Shown in pieces: positions 12,806 to 23,767 of a DNA stretch of 64,000 nt. The DNA is from Isoetes taiwanensis (taxonomy: Eukaryota; Streptophyta; Lycopodiopsida; Isoetales; Isoetaceae). Positions within the stretch are counted from its first letter, which is position 1. Each line of letters opens with the position of its first letter. Below the pieces are notes generated by a model. The model had not been told where the DNA came from, searched no databases, and was given only the letters and a program-made list of their open reading frames with translations. The translations under genes were made by a program, and so were the position numbers. The DNA lies in contig JAJEKV010000031.1 of assembly GCA_021234155.1 (NCBI GenBank), positions 299,896 to 363,895 of the forward strand. Direction: 5' to 3'.

Positions 12806-14057
12806 TCATCCTTTCAAGTCTTGTGTCAAGTTTGCCCTCATCATCACTTCCGTGGCTATGAGGAGGGTGGGATCCTTTGAGGCCCGCTCCAAAACCCTAG
12901 CAACACAAGACTCCAAAGATGCCCTAGCATCTTCCACTGTCAAGCCAACTTTTGGGGTTGGTTTAATGTCCTCTAGACTAATTATGTCCACCTCGGCCCC
13001 TTCAAGGATATCAGCATGGGTGTTACCAAATCTATATGGGCGCAAGAGCTCCATGCCACCACATGCATTTCCATGTTGGGACCCTAGAACTTTAAGGAGG
13101 TCTTGATCCCTGTACCTATCCATCATTTGGATAACCTTCACTTGGTGTTTGCAAATGTTCCCCTTGGCGCCCCATGGGCAATCACAACTCGCCCAATTCC
13201 TATGTGCCCCATTGACAAAGTAAGGTTGGCGGTTCAAATCAAGAGTTTGGACATAGGCCTCTCCTCCATCGGGGTCCACAAATGTGTTTGCATCATCGGG
13301 AATTTGCCTAGCCCCGCGAATAGCCGACTCTATAATTTGCTCTTGTGATGTGTTTATCACAAAACCAGCTTCCTTCAACCCACTGTTAGCAAGCAAATGA
13401 TACAGTATGGAGGGTTAGTGCATACATGAACCAAATTTTAGTCACTTCTAGTAATTACCTAGAGTATGCCATGTGGGTCTCCACATCATGGACAAGCATG
13501 TGAAGTAGCCAATCTATCCTCCTGCCTTTTAGTTGGGACTTGGAAATCCCAAGGCACAATTTTAGTGCCTTGTGCCAAGCCTCTATTGCAGCATTGGTTT
13601 CTTGATTGGAATGGGGAAAGATTCTTGTGGCCAGGACCCAATCACAAATGTTGCGAGTCCACTCTTGCTCATGTAGGCCTGCCAACTTTGGATATTGTGG
13701 GTACTTTCTCTTTAGTGTTTCCAACTTCCTCGAAGCCTCTTGTCTAACAGCCTCTATGTAATCATCCCCGTACTCATTGTTACCTGGGGGACACTTTGTT
13801 CCATACATGATCTCGCCCAACTCCTTGAACATTTGGTTCCTCTTTCACATTCTTTGTCAACCACTTCAACCAATCTCTCCTCACGTGCCAGATGCAAAGG
13901 TTGACACGTATGCTAGGGAAAACCTATGGTGGAGAGGGAAAGTTGAGACATATGGTTAGTATGGAACAAAATAAACCAAAATGAAAACGAGGATAACTAG
14001 GAAACATTGTTACCTTCTTTATTGTATGTATTTCGGCATCACAAGAATCGGTGATAC
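12806..14057 (-). pseudogene. MULE transposase, C-terminal half with SWIM zinc finger
   Basis: Reading on the minus strand from 14057: DSCDAEIHTIK, a probable intron, then VNLCIWHVRRDWLKWL near 13920-13850. This is the end of a MULE transposase catalytic core, where LCxWHV is a strong family signature. A frameshift near 13835 leads into an open frame at 13832-13455 (WTRNICDWVLATRIF, TNAAIEAWHKALK), then a gap and a final frame at 13396-12806. That frame carries a SWIM finger, CDCPWGAKGNICKHQ (CxCx7CxH), which typically binds DNA in MULE and FAR1-like proteins. The matching N-terminal half lies at 20411-21182 beyond an inserted element. The frameshift and the insertion make this copy dead. Confidence 0.85.
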
Positions 14058-14291
14058 ATTAGAGGAGGTGGCCCTTAAAAAATGGGCCTTTTATTTTGGT
14101 GAAGGGTCAGGTTTGGTTTTAGGTTCGGATTAGGTATGGGTTAATATGGTAATTATTATAAGTCTGGTATGGTTTAATAAGTTCGATTCCGTTGGGAGCG
14201 CCGCTGTAGCAGGCCGAGGGATCAGGGATGCACTAAGCTCAGGCCGAGGGATGCACTAAGCTCAGGCCGATTGCAGGCCGAGGGATTGCAG

Positions 14292-14637
14292 GCACTTCGT
14301 TTACATTGAGAATCAGTATTTTCTTAGCAGTTCTTTTGCATGGGATTGTGATCAGGAAGTAGAGGCTGTTCATTTGATTCCCAGGGAATTGGCATTGAAA
14401 ATTGCTAGAAAGATTGAAGCTGGGGAGAGGTTTATGGTATATATTGTAGTTCCTATGTGGCCAGAGGGTATTCCTGAGAGTGGGCCAGTGCAGGCAATAC
14501 TATATTGGCAGAGAAAAACCATGGAGATGATGTATTATACTGTTGCAAAAGCTTTGAAAAATAAGGGCATTAATGGTGTAAGTCGCAAGGACTATCTTGC
14601 TTTCTATTGTCTATCTTGCTTTCTATTGTCTAGATGA
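14292..14637 (+). pseudogene. Captured phospholipase D (PLD alpha-type) fragment
   Basis: The frame reads [18 protein letters not shown], then [34 protein letters not shown] and [16 protein letters not shown], ending with KDYLAFYCL. This is the conserved segment between the two HKD motifs of plant phospholipase D, including the invariant IENQYF. An AG at 14290-14291 directly before the fragment fits a splice acceptor. It stops just before the second HKD after a 20-bp direct duplication (TATCTTGCTTTCTATTGTC twice), then TAG. Neither HKD motif is present, so it is not an enzyme. The likely origin is gene-fragment capture by the surrounding element. Confidence 0.88.
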
Positions 14638-14765
14638 GCCTAGCCATTTTCAAATTGCTTCCCAAAGAAATAGTGTAGCAATTTGCTTCACAGATTTGAT
14701 TTTGTTGTTTTGGTGTACCGTCATCTCATTCAAGCTCTATTATTCAGTTTTAGTTTGAGAGCTAC

Positions 14766-15964
14766 ATGTCTCTATCTAGCAACCATATTAATTCAGGAAT
14801 GGCACTAGTACAAGGAATTGGTGAAATTGACTCTGTTAGGACGAGAATAGGGATAATTTCAACAGGTGACTGGGTTACAATGCAGCCCCCAAATGCAGTA
14901 CAGATTATTCACTTGCATTGGAAAGGTAGAGTAATGGCATTTAGAGTAAATCAATCTGGAAAGATAGAAGCATTAGTGCAACATGTCTATGAAAGTAAAG
15001 ATATGGCAACAAGGGTTCAGCATGGTAGATTTCCAAACTCTATTTTTCCTTCAGATGCTTTTGAATGGGAAAGCATTGATTGCTTCACATCTAAATTTAC
15101 TGACCTACCACATTAGCTATAGAGGGATGTTTGCAAGTAGCACATCAATAGCTCTCGCAGCAGCAAATGATCTTCTTTATAGTCATGAGTATCTCGTACA
15201 AAACACTCGAGCAATATGGTGTAGTAAACGACCATTAGAACAACCACTTGCAAATGAGCTTAGAAATAATTTAAAAGCAAGTTATGTTCTTCAAAGCCAA
15301 GATCATGCAAGACATTCAGGCAAGCTTGAAGAAGAGTGAAGGGACCGCAAAGTTAGACTTGGATGGGTTTTGATTCCGACATGTTTGAAGCTTTATTTGG
15401 AAGTTCCCGCCACAAAAAAAAACAGAGAAGCAGTCATATGCACAAAGCTGGACTTATTGCATGGTTGGAAGATAAGAAAGTACGTACTTGAATTTGAGGA
15501 GATTGAATGTAGAGTTCAGGAAGATAAGCTTTTTTATAGGTACGTTTTACTTGGTCTATTAATCGTGTGTATTGTAAAAGCATTTGATTTAGACTATTTC
15601 TAAATTGACCATATCCATACTTCCATCTTTTCACAGGTATTACTTTTCAAGACAAAAACTCTCTTTGAAATTTGAATTTAGGAGGTTTCGCCGAGCAGCT
15701 AGTACTAATTATCAGTGGCATCCTCTTGAGCAAGATGACGATGAACATGCGAATGTCACATCTTTGACAATGTGCAAGAATGGAAGTCCATATCGGCACT
15801 TTGAGCTTCCAACAAATGCTGTCCTTCGAGATGTTAGATCTTTGCTTCTAGAGTATGAACCTTCATTGGTATTTTTCTTTTGTCTCAATGGCCGAGTCAT
15901 TCGGGGCCGTAGGGAATTGACAGTAAAATGTCATGAGTTGAATAACATAGACATTGTCACCTAA
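14766..15964 (+). pseudogene. Unidentified captured coding fragment(s)
   Basis: Three frames look coding and may be consecutive exons of one protein. 14766-15113 (116 codons; STGDWVTMQPPNAVQIIHLHW) is followed with a frame change by 15120-15339 (RGMFASSTSIALAAANDLLY, NTRAIWCSKRPLEQPLANEL). After an AG at about 15634, 15635-15963 is open (YYFSRQKLSLKFEFRRFRRA, FELPTNAVLRDVRSLLLEYE) and ends in TAA. The last part has the feel of a small ubiquitin-like fold, but that is only an impression. I do not recognise the family. Confidence 0.45.
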
Positions 15965-18900
15965 ATGCCTCTTTATGGGGTTAAATCAAATCCTTATGGG
16001 TGTTGTATCAAATCTAATATCATTACAAGCAACCATCTCACTGATTCCATGAACATCATCTTATGGAAAAATATTTTTCCTCAACTACTGCTATTAGTTT
16101 CGTCTTAAAACATCATCTTATGGAAAAATATTTTTCCTCAACTACTGCTGTTAGTTTCGTCTTAAATTACAGTCCCCAAATTGGACGAACTTGTAAAAAG
16201 TGAATAGACGTTTCAATCTTATACTATATTGAATCTAGGGCCTGAGAGCCTTAGGGATGGAATTCAGTAAAACTTATGTTGACCAAGCATGTCTATACTT
16301 TGGAGTTATAGACCAATATACCCAAGCAAAGCAGGATACCAAATTCCTAAAAGTTTAACATATGCTAAATGAGGCGCATAAGCCATAAGGTAGGTTTTTC
16401 CAAGAAAATTATCCAGATCCAAATGCATGTACAATATGCAAAATAAGACTGTAAATCTATAAATCCTAGACAGTAGACATTAGCGTGCCTTTACTTCCAA
16501 ATGCAGTCCTGAGAAGTTTCCAAATGCATAACACATTTCTGGATCTCAACTAAAGGTGGCAAATATGCAGTCAAATAGTGCAAATAAATTTAAATGCATG
16601 GCATTTATGCACAAGGCATTCACACTAGTGAAATGCATAATTTTCAGAAAGCCCGAAAGTTATTAAGCATAATAAATGAAGAGACATACTATGCTGCAAA
16701 AACCAGCGTGTGGATCCTAAAGACTTGTTGAAAATATGCTAAGAGCCAGTATGCATTTAAAATTTATAAATAAAAGCCAAAAGATGGCGCCTAGTTCTAT
16801 TAATGCTTTTTCATAAGACATTTTGTCATAATGTTCTGCAACCTGCATGTAACAATCATGCAAAATGCATGGCAGTAAGTGCACTGAGACCAAATAAAGT
16901 AGGTGATTCAAAAAATAAGCAGCATATTGCCCACAAAGAAGATGTGAATAAGCAGTCATAATTAAATGTAATGCAATTTCAGATTAAAGCCAGAGGGCCT
17001 AATACAAAATAAAGCTAGAGATAGATAATTGCTTAAAAATCCGAATATGTTATAGCTCCTACCCACCATTTATCAGAAATGCTAGTATAGATAAGCTATA
17101 AACAGTCATAAACCAGCATACATGCTGTTTAAGTTTAAAAATACATGCTGTTTAAGTTGCATGGCATGGTAAAATAACTGTTTAATTCATGGCATATATA
17201 TGGAGTGGCTCTGCTCCCTATCTTGGTGGCACAATGCTTTTATATGGATTTAGTGACCAGCTTATTTTGAGGTATTTGTTAGACTCAGTATCTGCAAACT
17301 AGGCTTTAATGGAAAGAATGGAGACTACTTTGAACTGGTTTTAAATATTTTTCACGGTTTGGTGCTTAGTATCTGACCATAGAACACATGGCTTAGAATA
17401 TTTGGATGGTGATTGCACAGACAATTGGGTTCGCATTGTAGCACTTAAAGGACTTAAAGAAACATATCTGTAAATGCCTACAGAATTATTGTCTTTGATT
17501 GTCATATACTATATACTGAGATAACGTATCCTACTCTTTAAGTAGACTAAGACGTGGCGTGACATGGATCTGCATAGAATGTCATTGAAGTTAATCAAAT
17601 ATGGCTTTGATAAAATGTTTAAAGCTTAAGAACTTGATGCTTTGGACACATATGCAGCATTGGGAACGAGTCTTGCATAGCTCGTACAGAATGAGGTTCT
17701 TATGGTTCCTCTAGTTTACTAGGCACTGTTCAGTCCTCATAGTTTAGTTGTTTGAGATGATTGGTCATCAACAGCTCAAAATATGCCAAGAACAAATTGA
17801 CAAGGCAAGAGATGATCAATCTGATCAAGGGGTCAGGCATCGACCTGCTGGCCCTGTGCAAGAAGGAAGGAGAGGTTTACGCTCAGCCCTGTGCAGCCTG
17901 CATGCGAAGGAGGAGTATAGAAATCAACAAGTGCTAGAAACTAGTGATGACGAACTGAATTTGGAGCCACAGCTAAATCAGGTTTTTATGAGTAACAATA
18001 ATATTCTTTAAGGTGAATTTACATGAGGGCTTCAATTAAGCAGTATGTATTGCTAAAAGAAATTTAAATTCTGGCCTAGGCCTTAGATCTGAAGTTTGGG
18101 CTGCTTAGAAATATAGTTAAATGGCTTCTACCTGCTACCACCAGACTATGCAATCTGCCACAAAATTTGCAGAGCATACCATGTTGCTGGAAAAGATCAG
18201 AGATAGCTACTCTACTAACTATAGCTGAATAACTGTAGGCATGCATGGCATGTAAGATCAGCATCCCATGTGATGGAGTAAGATAGAATTTGATCAGCAT
18301 CCCATGTGATGGAGTAAGATAGAATTTGCTGCTGTATTTCAGTTCTTTAAGCGATCTAAGAATATATGTGCTGTAGTATTATAGTAGCAAATGGAAGTGT
18401 CTGTTGGTAACAAAAATAGACTGACCCTTAGTTAAAAATTGGCCTTATGATGACTGTTGCTTTAGTGTGCAGAGGCAGCACATGAACTCACTGCAGAGCA
18501 GGAAATAATGGTATCGGAGAAAATTTAAAGAGAAAAATATTATGATGAGCTTTATTATTATGGACTTCAACGGAATCAAGTCCTTTATGCATTGAAATTG
18601 GTAGCTGGATCTTACTGAAAATGCTCTTCCTAAATAAGAGTAAACTAACTCTTAAATCTGAGCTGGCCACGTAGTGAATAACTGTTAATAGGGCATGGCA
18701 GCTTATATGCACAATCCAGCAAGATATTTCTTAGCCAGAGAGTAGAGAAATGTGACTTGGATAAGTCTCAAAATCCATACGTCTCACAAAGTGCTGGAAG
18801 CAGTTTGAGGAACCAGAAATTGGGAATTAGCAGAATGGCAGAGTCCACAGGAGTCCAACAAACTAATGAGGAAAACTCCTACTTAATCAGGTTCTTTATT

Positions 18901-20150
18901 TTAGTATGCAATTAATGTAAGCATTTGTTGCAAATGCCTGTTTGGGACCAGCATCTTCTTGATGGGAGGATGTAATTTAAGATGTTTCCATTGTGCTTAT
19001 GATCTATTCTTTCTGAATCCTTCTGCTGTTAAAGTTAAGACAAAAATTGCCCATAAGGCATAAGATAAGCTGTTTCGTTTCTACAGAAACTCCCCAGGGG
19101 ATTCACCTTTCATTAGCGTATAATCCATGAGAGTTCAATGGAGGGGTGTTTTTTGAACCATTTGTGTACGTATACTTAGGGGTTAGGGGTGCTTTTAGGC
19201 ACTGATCTAGAGCAATATCTATACACATGGGTCAAATTGCCCTTTAAAAATGTGTATACAAGGGGGGTTTTTTGCTACCCTTCAAACGCAGATGCCATAC
19301 CCCCTTTATGCATAAATGCATCCCCCGGGAGAAACTCAGCCATTAGTTAATAGGTCTGCACATATCCATGCAAGGATTTCTGATCTACAGCATGTGCTTA
19401 GTAGTGCAGATAATGACACACTTTAACTTATTGGGAATTAGGATAGCATATGCTGTAAAGAAGTGATGATGTATGCACCCATTCTTATTTAACTACAACT
19501 CATGATTTTTAAGCAATAGACTGGATAGCTTATAACTGTTAATAGGGCAGGCAGCTTATATGCAGTGGAAACTGTCATGATGGGTGCCTTGAGTCTAAAA
19601 GGCCTACGTATGATTCTTTAAGCACATTTTACCAAAGGTGCATGGCAGCAGATTCAAAATTATAAGCTATGTAAAACATTACTGTAACCTGCAATAGAAC
19701 TAGATCCAGCATAATGGATTTCAAATAGAAAGAGACTTTAGTGTAATCTTGAACAGTAACTAGATTGCCAAAGCATAGATCACACCTGATTTGGTTGTAT
19801 TTCCTCCTCTAATTTGTCACAGATCCATCATCATCCGATAGGGGTACATGCCCACTTACACCTAGATGCTGAATACGTTGCTCTGGTGCAAATGCAATGC
19901 AAGGAACAGGTCAGATCACAGTAAGAAATTGAAATAGATTGAAACAGTAATAAATTGAAATAGACATTCTTAGCTCTATTTCTTGCAAAAACGCTAGGCT
20001 CACTTGTTTAATTTGCCTCTCTGATGTGAATGGAGGGATAAAATGGAGGGATAAAGATCTATCTCTGATGTGAATGGAGGGATAAAGATCTATTTACCTG
20101 GTACCAATGCTGATCGGATGAGGTAGCAAGCAGCAGCAACAGAACCGATG
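15965..20150. other. Long noncoding interior of the inserted element
   Basis: AT-rich DNA with no gene I recognise. It contains several short local direct duplications (57 bp at 16052-16165, about 38 bp at 18255-18325, about 40 bp at 20020-20090). A short frame at 17748-18008 is not similar to anything I know. Confidence 0.5.
16052..16165 (+). repeat. 57-bp tandem duplication
   Basis: Two copies (16052-16108 and 16109-16165) of a unit starting AACATCATCTTATGGAAAAA that differ at one position (CTATTAG versus CTGTTAG). Near identity means a recent event. Confidence 0.9.
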
Positions 20151-20410
20151 TTCATATGAATGCCGAGGCCTCTTATTTGTTTTTTTTTTTGTTGACATCC
20201 GGCCTCAGATACTACCGACGATACTCCAATTGTTCTGTTCATGACAGTGGCACACAACAGTAGACCGCCATTTTTCGAAAGAGAACCGAGGCTACCTAAC
20301 CGGTACCGTACCCATACCTACGTGGCATAACCAGGTTGGGTGCTAAATTCCAAGCCTATAGGTTCGGAAAATATCCAAGGTTGCAATTTTTAAATACAAC
20401 CTCCTCTAAT

Positions 20411-21182
20411 GAAAACATGAAGGCTTCCATGTCGAGTCGTGGTCTTCAACCCACACTTTCATAGCTTCTAGCCATCTAGCTATTATCTCTTTCTTCTGCG
20501 TATTCGTGACGATCCAAGCCAGTGGCATCCCACTGAAGTGGTCATCGAATCCAACGAGAGTGAAGAGGTAATACCTATGTAAATAGAAACACGCTTTAGC
20601 AAACCTAATTTCCAAGGAACCTAAAAAGGAGCAACCAAACCTCTTCTCGTTTGTCTTGTAGATGGATTCAAGGCATATAACTCTATCCTTTCTAAATCTC
20701 ACCATGGCATCCCTTTGAATGGGAGTCATGACCCCAAGTTGAAAGATGTCACCTTGCTCGTAGTGGAAGACACAATCTTGGTGTTGTTGGACCCACATGT
20801 GGGTGCTTGTTGCTTCGTCTTCATGCAACTTCCAAACAGTTCGAGCCACCAATTTATCAATATTGTAGACTTCATGCATCTTCAACATGTCGTCCCTGGA
20901 CAGCCCATCCAAACCAACTACATCCTTCTTCAAGTTCACCCTCTCCTGGTGGATGTTCATCACCATTCTAGGTGTTATATAGTGCACTAGCTTCTGTTTG
21001 ATCCATTCTTTCTTTTCAGCCGAGAGCCATGGTGCTAGCCTATACCTCAACCCTTTCTCAATAGGTTGTGCTTTACCATAGCAGATTGCACCTTGCTGGT
21101 TCAGATGATCCCATTTGTGGTAGTAATTTGAGTGCAATTGGGAAGAAGATAGAGCTATTTCAAAGTAAAATGACATTGGCAA
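20411..21182 (-). pseudogene. MULE transposase, N-terminal half including start of catalytic domain
   Basis: The minus-strand frame runs 21182 to 20411 and encodes a region ahead of the catalytic core (KKEWIKQKLVHYITPRMVMN, LGVMTPIQRDAMVRF), then the MULE core start LFTLVGFDDHFSGMPLAWIVTNTQKK and WLEAMK, ending at WKPSCF. GFDDHxSGxPxAWI is the first-Asp block of MULE transposases. A 66-bp stretch, 20575-20640, is open but not conserved; it begins GT and ends TACATAG, and removing it gives KRYYLFTLV, so it is almost certainly an intron whose length happens to be in frame. The protein continues at 14057-12806 beyond the inserted element. Upstream exons may lie at 21200-21360 but I cannot prove it. 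Confidence 0.85.
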
Positions 21183-21779
21183 CCCCTTCTAACACTCTCC
21201 CCTCTCTCAATCCTCTTCCTTCTTTGGCCTGGAAGGGGACGTCGATCCTCAACAACATGAGTGTTCTCGGAATTGTCTTCTGGCCCAAAGACACACCAGT
21301 ACCTTTGTTGCACAAGGAATGAATCAGACACGCTTTAAAATCCAAACAAATAATCACAAGCTAGGGAAAGGAAATTCACACCTCTTCAAAGTCAGATTTG
21401 AACCTTTGCCCAGTTTGGATAGCTCTTTATTCCTTTGAGCTTCTTATGTAGAAACTGCATGGTGCTTCCCCACTTTTTTGCTCCCCAGCAATGAAATCCC
21501 CAACCCGTGAGGTGCGAATGTGGCACACTCAAACCGGTTGATTACCTCCCCCTTGTGGTTCAGGACTCTGGTGCTCTAACATAACCCAGGGTAGTCGACT
21601 GTGATCAAAATGCCCTTCTGGAGGGTCTGTTTGCCAGATGCCTGATCGCAGCAGCAAATAAAAATGCTATCAGAGCTTGCCCCGCTGCAAGGAACATGGA
21701 AATCAGTTGTTCCAGGCACTAGCCTCCTCAATCTTCTCGTCCAGATCCATCCCGAGCTCCCCCCCTGTCGTCATCGAGC

Positions 21780-22640
21780 AGAGGAATGGCAGGTGATTCC
21801 ATCGGAGGAACATAGCAGGTGATTCCATCGCATGGTACGAACAGGCGTACGGGGGATGAACATTTTTTAAATTCCGACGGGGTGGACTCACGACGACACC
21901 ATGACCGACGATCTGGTCCATGACATGCGGTCTCGATGTTGAGACGTGTCGAACATGCAACCGCTGATAGCTGCGTTTGCGTCGCGGGAATTTCGGGCGA
22001 TTCAGCGGGAATCCTATCGGCTGATTCCGTCACGGAGGAATCCCAAAAAATGATTTGAAGTTTTTGAGACTTCGCGGCGGTATCGGATTTGGTGATTTTG
22101 CGGGCGGAATCGGATAGTGGTGATTCACGGGAACATCAGAAACGGTGATTCCATGAAAAGGAATGAATACCTTGATTCCATCCAAATGGAAGTGGTACGG
22201 TGATCCGGCCCCGCTTAAGTGGAACCTTGATTCGCCAGGCGAAATAACATGTTTTGCGATCCCGAATTACAAATTGGTGATTCCGGCATCGAATTAAATA
22301 ATTGGGATTGGCATGTAATTACATGTTGGTGATTCTGCCCGGCGGAATTCTTAAGGTTGTGATTCCGCTCGGCGGGATATCATCCAGGTGATTCCGTGCC
22401 GTGGAATCCGTGACGGGTGATTCCATCCGGCGGTATTGTATCGTTGTGATTCCATCGCATGGAATAATTACGTGGTGATTCCGTTCGAGAGTATTCTACC
22501 GATGTGATTCCGCGGGGAAGTATTAAAGGGGCCGGACCGCATCTGCCGAACGGAATCGGGCCTCGAACGGATCCGATTCTTGGGAGGGTCCGTGGATTCC
22601 GGGAAAGTATTCACCGCGATAGAATCACCAAAACCAGGGT
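21780..22640. repeat. Degenerate GGTGATTCC minisatellite
   Basis: About fifteen copies of GGTGATTCCRT followed by a variable spacer and TGGAAT, with a period near 28-35 bp and tightest at 22270-22520. The unit is partly palindromic (GATTCC/GGAATC). Its position next to the transposase N-terminus and its likeness to motifs at 10.3-10.6 kb suggest subterminal transposase-binding repeats of a MULE. Confidence 0.75.
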
Positions 22641-23760
22641 AAGAATATTTTCACCCTCTTAAATGAGAAGAATAAATGTTGTTTGATGTGAAGGATGCAC
22701 TTAAACTTATAGTCAGATATTATGATGTAAAACTTTATAAGAGTACCAAGCTCATCGTGGTCATAAAGCTACCATGATGATCAAGAGAGAAAAGTATGAG
22801 GGGGTCTCGATTACTTTGATGAACAATGCTTTAGTTAGTGATCCTTGTATAAACAAAGAGACTCTCGATTATGATTCTTGTGACGGTAAAGATACTTTTT
22901 ATGTGCACTCATGAAGATCACATTCTTGGAAAGACGAAAATAACTCGGACCTTTTTTCTTGCACCTTTTTTCCACTATATAGTACTTGCGTTTCTAGTCC
23001 TTTACATCGGCCTTCTTTTTGAGCGTTTCCTTTTTTGTCTCTCTTGTGTTTCTAGTTTTCCCTATTTAGTTTGTTTATCTCTCTCTTGTGCTTCTGGTTT
23101 TCCCTACTTAGTTTGTTTACGGTGTTAGAGTTCTAGTTCTGTTTAGGTAACATAGCTAAAATTTGGTCTGTTATTCTTTATGACATTTGTGCTTCTTTAG
23201 TTTTTTCTACGTTAGGGTGCTAGTCAAGAAGTTCATTATTTTCAAAAAGTTCAATTCTTTCTTATATGACTTTCTTGTTTGTGTGCCTTTTAATTCTCTA
23301 TGTTGAGGTAGGAGCCTCAAACTTCGACTTATAAAGTTTTTGATGCTTTAAATCTTCGTCAAATTATCTGTTCTATTTGCCTTGATGTATTTCTTGTCAC
23401 ATAGATAGCTCTTTACCTATCAACCATCTGTTGTATCCAAATTTTTTCACATAGACTGGAATTCGAATGCTTAATATTATATTCACTGATTGTTTCATAA
23501 TCCCGCTACTCTATGATGTTCCTTCACTTGACAAGCTCATCTGCTTCATCATTCACAATGAAGGTTCTCGTTATTTCCTTTTTAAATATCTTTATCTTGG
23601 CCACTTGAACTTGGACTGTTCTCATTCTACCACATACTCTTCCATTTTGTTTTTTGTTTTTTCAATCTTGATAGCATCATATATAGGTGGATTGGCTTCT
23701 TAGCTTATTTTTGGCCATTTAAACTGTCTTCTATATCCTTGTGTGTAAGGTCATTGGTTC
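22641..23760. other. AT-rich DNA, nothing recognised
   Basis: T-rich stretches with small direct repeats (for example TTTTCCCTAYTTAGTTTGTTTA at 23055 and 23098, about 43 bp apart). No coding homology seen. Confidence 0.4.
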
Positions 23761-23767
23761 TTTCAAG

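Larger units (their letters stand above)
14058..20410. mobile_element. 6.35-kb terminal-inverted-repeat element inside the MULE transposase
   Basis: The left end ATTAGAGGAGGT at 14058 and its exact complement ACCTCCTCTAAT ending at 20410 (one mismatch after 11 bases) bracket the insert. Similarity continues weakly to about 30 bp (TTAAAAA then TG..CC). Both ends also hold a small hairpin: GGCCC...GGGCC on the left and GGTTG...CAACC on the right. Removing 14058-20410 joins the two halves of the MULE transposase in one frame (WKPSCF to ITDSCDAE with one intervening Arg codon). No target duplication is obvious. It encodes no transposase I can see, so it is non-autonomous. It carries a phospholipase D fragment and a second unidentified coding fragment. 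Confidence 0.7.
10305..22629 (-). mobile_element. Probable MULE with GGTGATTCC-rich ends, containing a nested element
   Basis: The left end GGTGATTCCTTCGC (10305) and the complement of the right end GGTGATTCTATCGC (22629) match at 12 of 14 positions, and both flanks are rich in GGTGATTCC/GGAAT motifs. Between them lies a MULE-type transposase on the minus strand, split by the element at 14058-20410. No 9-bp target duplication is visible at these edges, so the boundaries are inference; the shared motif and the transposase are directly seen. Confidence 0.5.

Noticed and set aside
14578-14583. GTAAGT as a splice donor within the PLD fragment
   Set aside because: The frame continues through it with conserved PLD residues (KDYLAFYCL), so it is coding.
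14058-20410. Idea that the inserted element is a Helitron or a PIF-type element
   Set aside because: The 5' end lacks TC after A, the ends are inverted repeats, and the TTA/TAA triplets at the edges are inverted, not direct, so they are not a PIF target duplication.
21665-21676. TGCTATCAGAGC, resembling a retrotransposon primer-binding site for initiator tRNA-Met
   Set aside because: One mismatch from the usual TGGTATCAGAGC, with no LTR edge before it and no gag/pol after it; likely chance.
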